Made by a program: the position numbers and the translations under genes. 64,000 nt of DNA from Pseudomonas reactans (lineage in GTDB: Bacteria > Pseudomonadota > Gammaproteobacteria > Pseudomonadales > Pseudomonadaceae). Each line of letters begins with the position of its first letter. Within the stretch, counting starts at the first letter, position 1. Below are positions 63,526 to 64,000 of the stretch, piece by piece. The notes below the pieces were generated by a model that did no database searches, had not been told where the DNA came from, and saw only the letters and a program-made list of their open reading frames with translations. The DNA lies in the NCBI RefSeq assembly GCF_013385825.1, contig NZ_JACAPG010000002.1, forward strand, positions 528,807 to 592,806, in the 5' to 3' direction.

Positions 63526-64000
63526 TCAACCGTCAACGCCTGCGGCATGCCGCAGGCGTTGCAGGTCGAGCACCTCAATCGCACCGTAACTCAAGCCGAG
63601 GATGCCCTGCTGCTCCAGCGCCTTGAGCAGACTGTTGATGGTCTGACGCGACAGGCCCAACATCGCCGCCAAATCTTCCTGCGGCAACTGCAGGACGCGG
63701 CGCGTCTGGGCTATTTCACCGTAGCCTTCGGCGATCATCAGCAACCGATGGGCCAGACGCACCGACGTGGGCATCAGGCTTATCTGTTCGATATTGATCA
63801 ACGACAGGCGCAACTTGTGGCTCATCAGCAGCGCCACATCCCGCCAGTACGCCGGGTAATCGTCGAGGATTTCGAGCATAGGTCCCTGCGGGATCTGCAA
63901 CAGTGTGCACGGGCCCATCGCCAGCGCATCGTGCGTGCGCGGCAAGCTGTCAAACAGGCATATCTCACCGAACCAGTAAGGCGACTCGACCAGGCTCAGT
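63526..64000 (-). CDS. Crp/Fnr-family transcriptional regulator, 5'-partial
   Basis: Open to the right edge; 157 C-terminal residues are visible. They begin LSLVESPYWFGEICLFDSLP, the end of the cyclic-nucleotide-binding beta-roll, then the dimer helix (VALLMSHKLRLSLINIEQ) and the winged HTH LPQEDLAAMLGLSRQTINSLLKALEQQGIL. No Cys cluster is seen in the visible part. Convergent with uraH, one base apart. Confidence 0.92.
   Translation of the reverse strand, partial: LSLVESPYWFGEICLFDSLPRTHDALAMGPCTLLQIPQGPMLEILDDYPAYWRDVALLMSHKLRLSLINIEQISLMPTSVRLAHRLLMIAEGYGEIAQTRRVLQLPQEDLAAMLGLSRQTINSLLKALEQQGILGLSYGAIEVLDLQRLRHAAGVDG
63535..63560. terminator. 26-bp perfect palindrome at the uraH/crp junction
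   Basis: Begins AACGCCTGCGGCA and is exactly self-complementary. It lies inside the last codons of the Crp-type gene and 10 bp after the uraH stop, so it probably acts as the uraH terminator although no T-run follows on the plus strand. Confidence 0.5.

Overview
The window reads as a chromosomal segment of a Pseudomonas, most likely of the P. fluorescens group. It is GC-rich and densely coded, and its intergenic gaps carry the short inverted repeats (core GTAGGAGCNNGCTTG) typical of fluorescent pseudomonads. From memory, the run pckA - hslO - PAP2 protein - hslR - aspartic-type protease - rimK - envZ/ompR - tex - thioesterase - gshA is the same gene order as around PA5192-PA5203 in P. aeruginosa. 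No rRNA, tRNA, CRISPR array or complete insertion sequence was seen.

Layout. 0-2.4 kb: end of a frameshifted Fic gene, a DUF1493-like membrane protein and a DMT exporter. 2.4-15.3 kb: the conserved housekeeping block (gluconeogenesis, redox chaperone, heat shock, ribosome modification, envelope-stress two-component system, Tex, glutathione synthesis). 15.4-19 kb: tauABCD taurine operon. 19-25.7 kb: aldo/keto reductase, OprD porin, LysR regulator with divergent SDR enzyme and small membrane protein, BCCT transporter. 25.9-38.3 kb: sulfur block with epsC divergent from dcyD-tcyJLN, then two SfnB-type flavoproteins, an LLM monooxygenase and a MetQNI-type importer. 38.3-40.4 kb: an accessory patch with a remnant of a GMC oxidoreductase, a secreted Cys-paired repeat protein and a second truncated leader ORF. 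40.4-47.7 kb: methyltransferase, triABC-like RND pump with two adaptors, predicted ATPase. 47.7-52.9 kb: polar amino-acid ABC importer, an orphan MetQ-like binding protein and a sigma-54 activator lacking a DNA-binding domain. 53-55.8 kb: small hydrolase and tonB-exbB-exbD. 56-64 kb: regulators, nucleoside deaminase, CynX-type transporter, fatty acid desaturase with divergent AraC regulator, small Ig-like protein, receiver-only response regulator, two exported proteins (HbpS-like and HIU hydrolase-like) and the end of a Crp/Fnr regulator.

The unifying theme of the middle 35 kb is organosulfur scavenging: taurine import and cleavage to sulfite, cystine import and D-cysteine breakdown, flavin-dependent C-S bond cleavage of sulfones or sulfonates, and MetQ-family uptake. 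The least explained signals are (i) a palindrome CTGTCAANNTTGACAG placed 60-66 bp upstream of three unrelated small-protein genes, (ii) the disulfide-spaced repeats in the secreted protein at 38.8 kb, (iii) the sigma-54 activator without HTH and with an altered GAFTGA loop, next to a -24/-12-like promoter, and (iv) ten REP-type inverted-repeat elements, two of which have their halves in reversed order.
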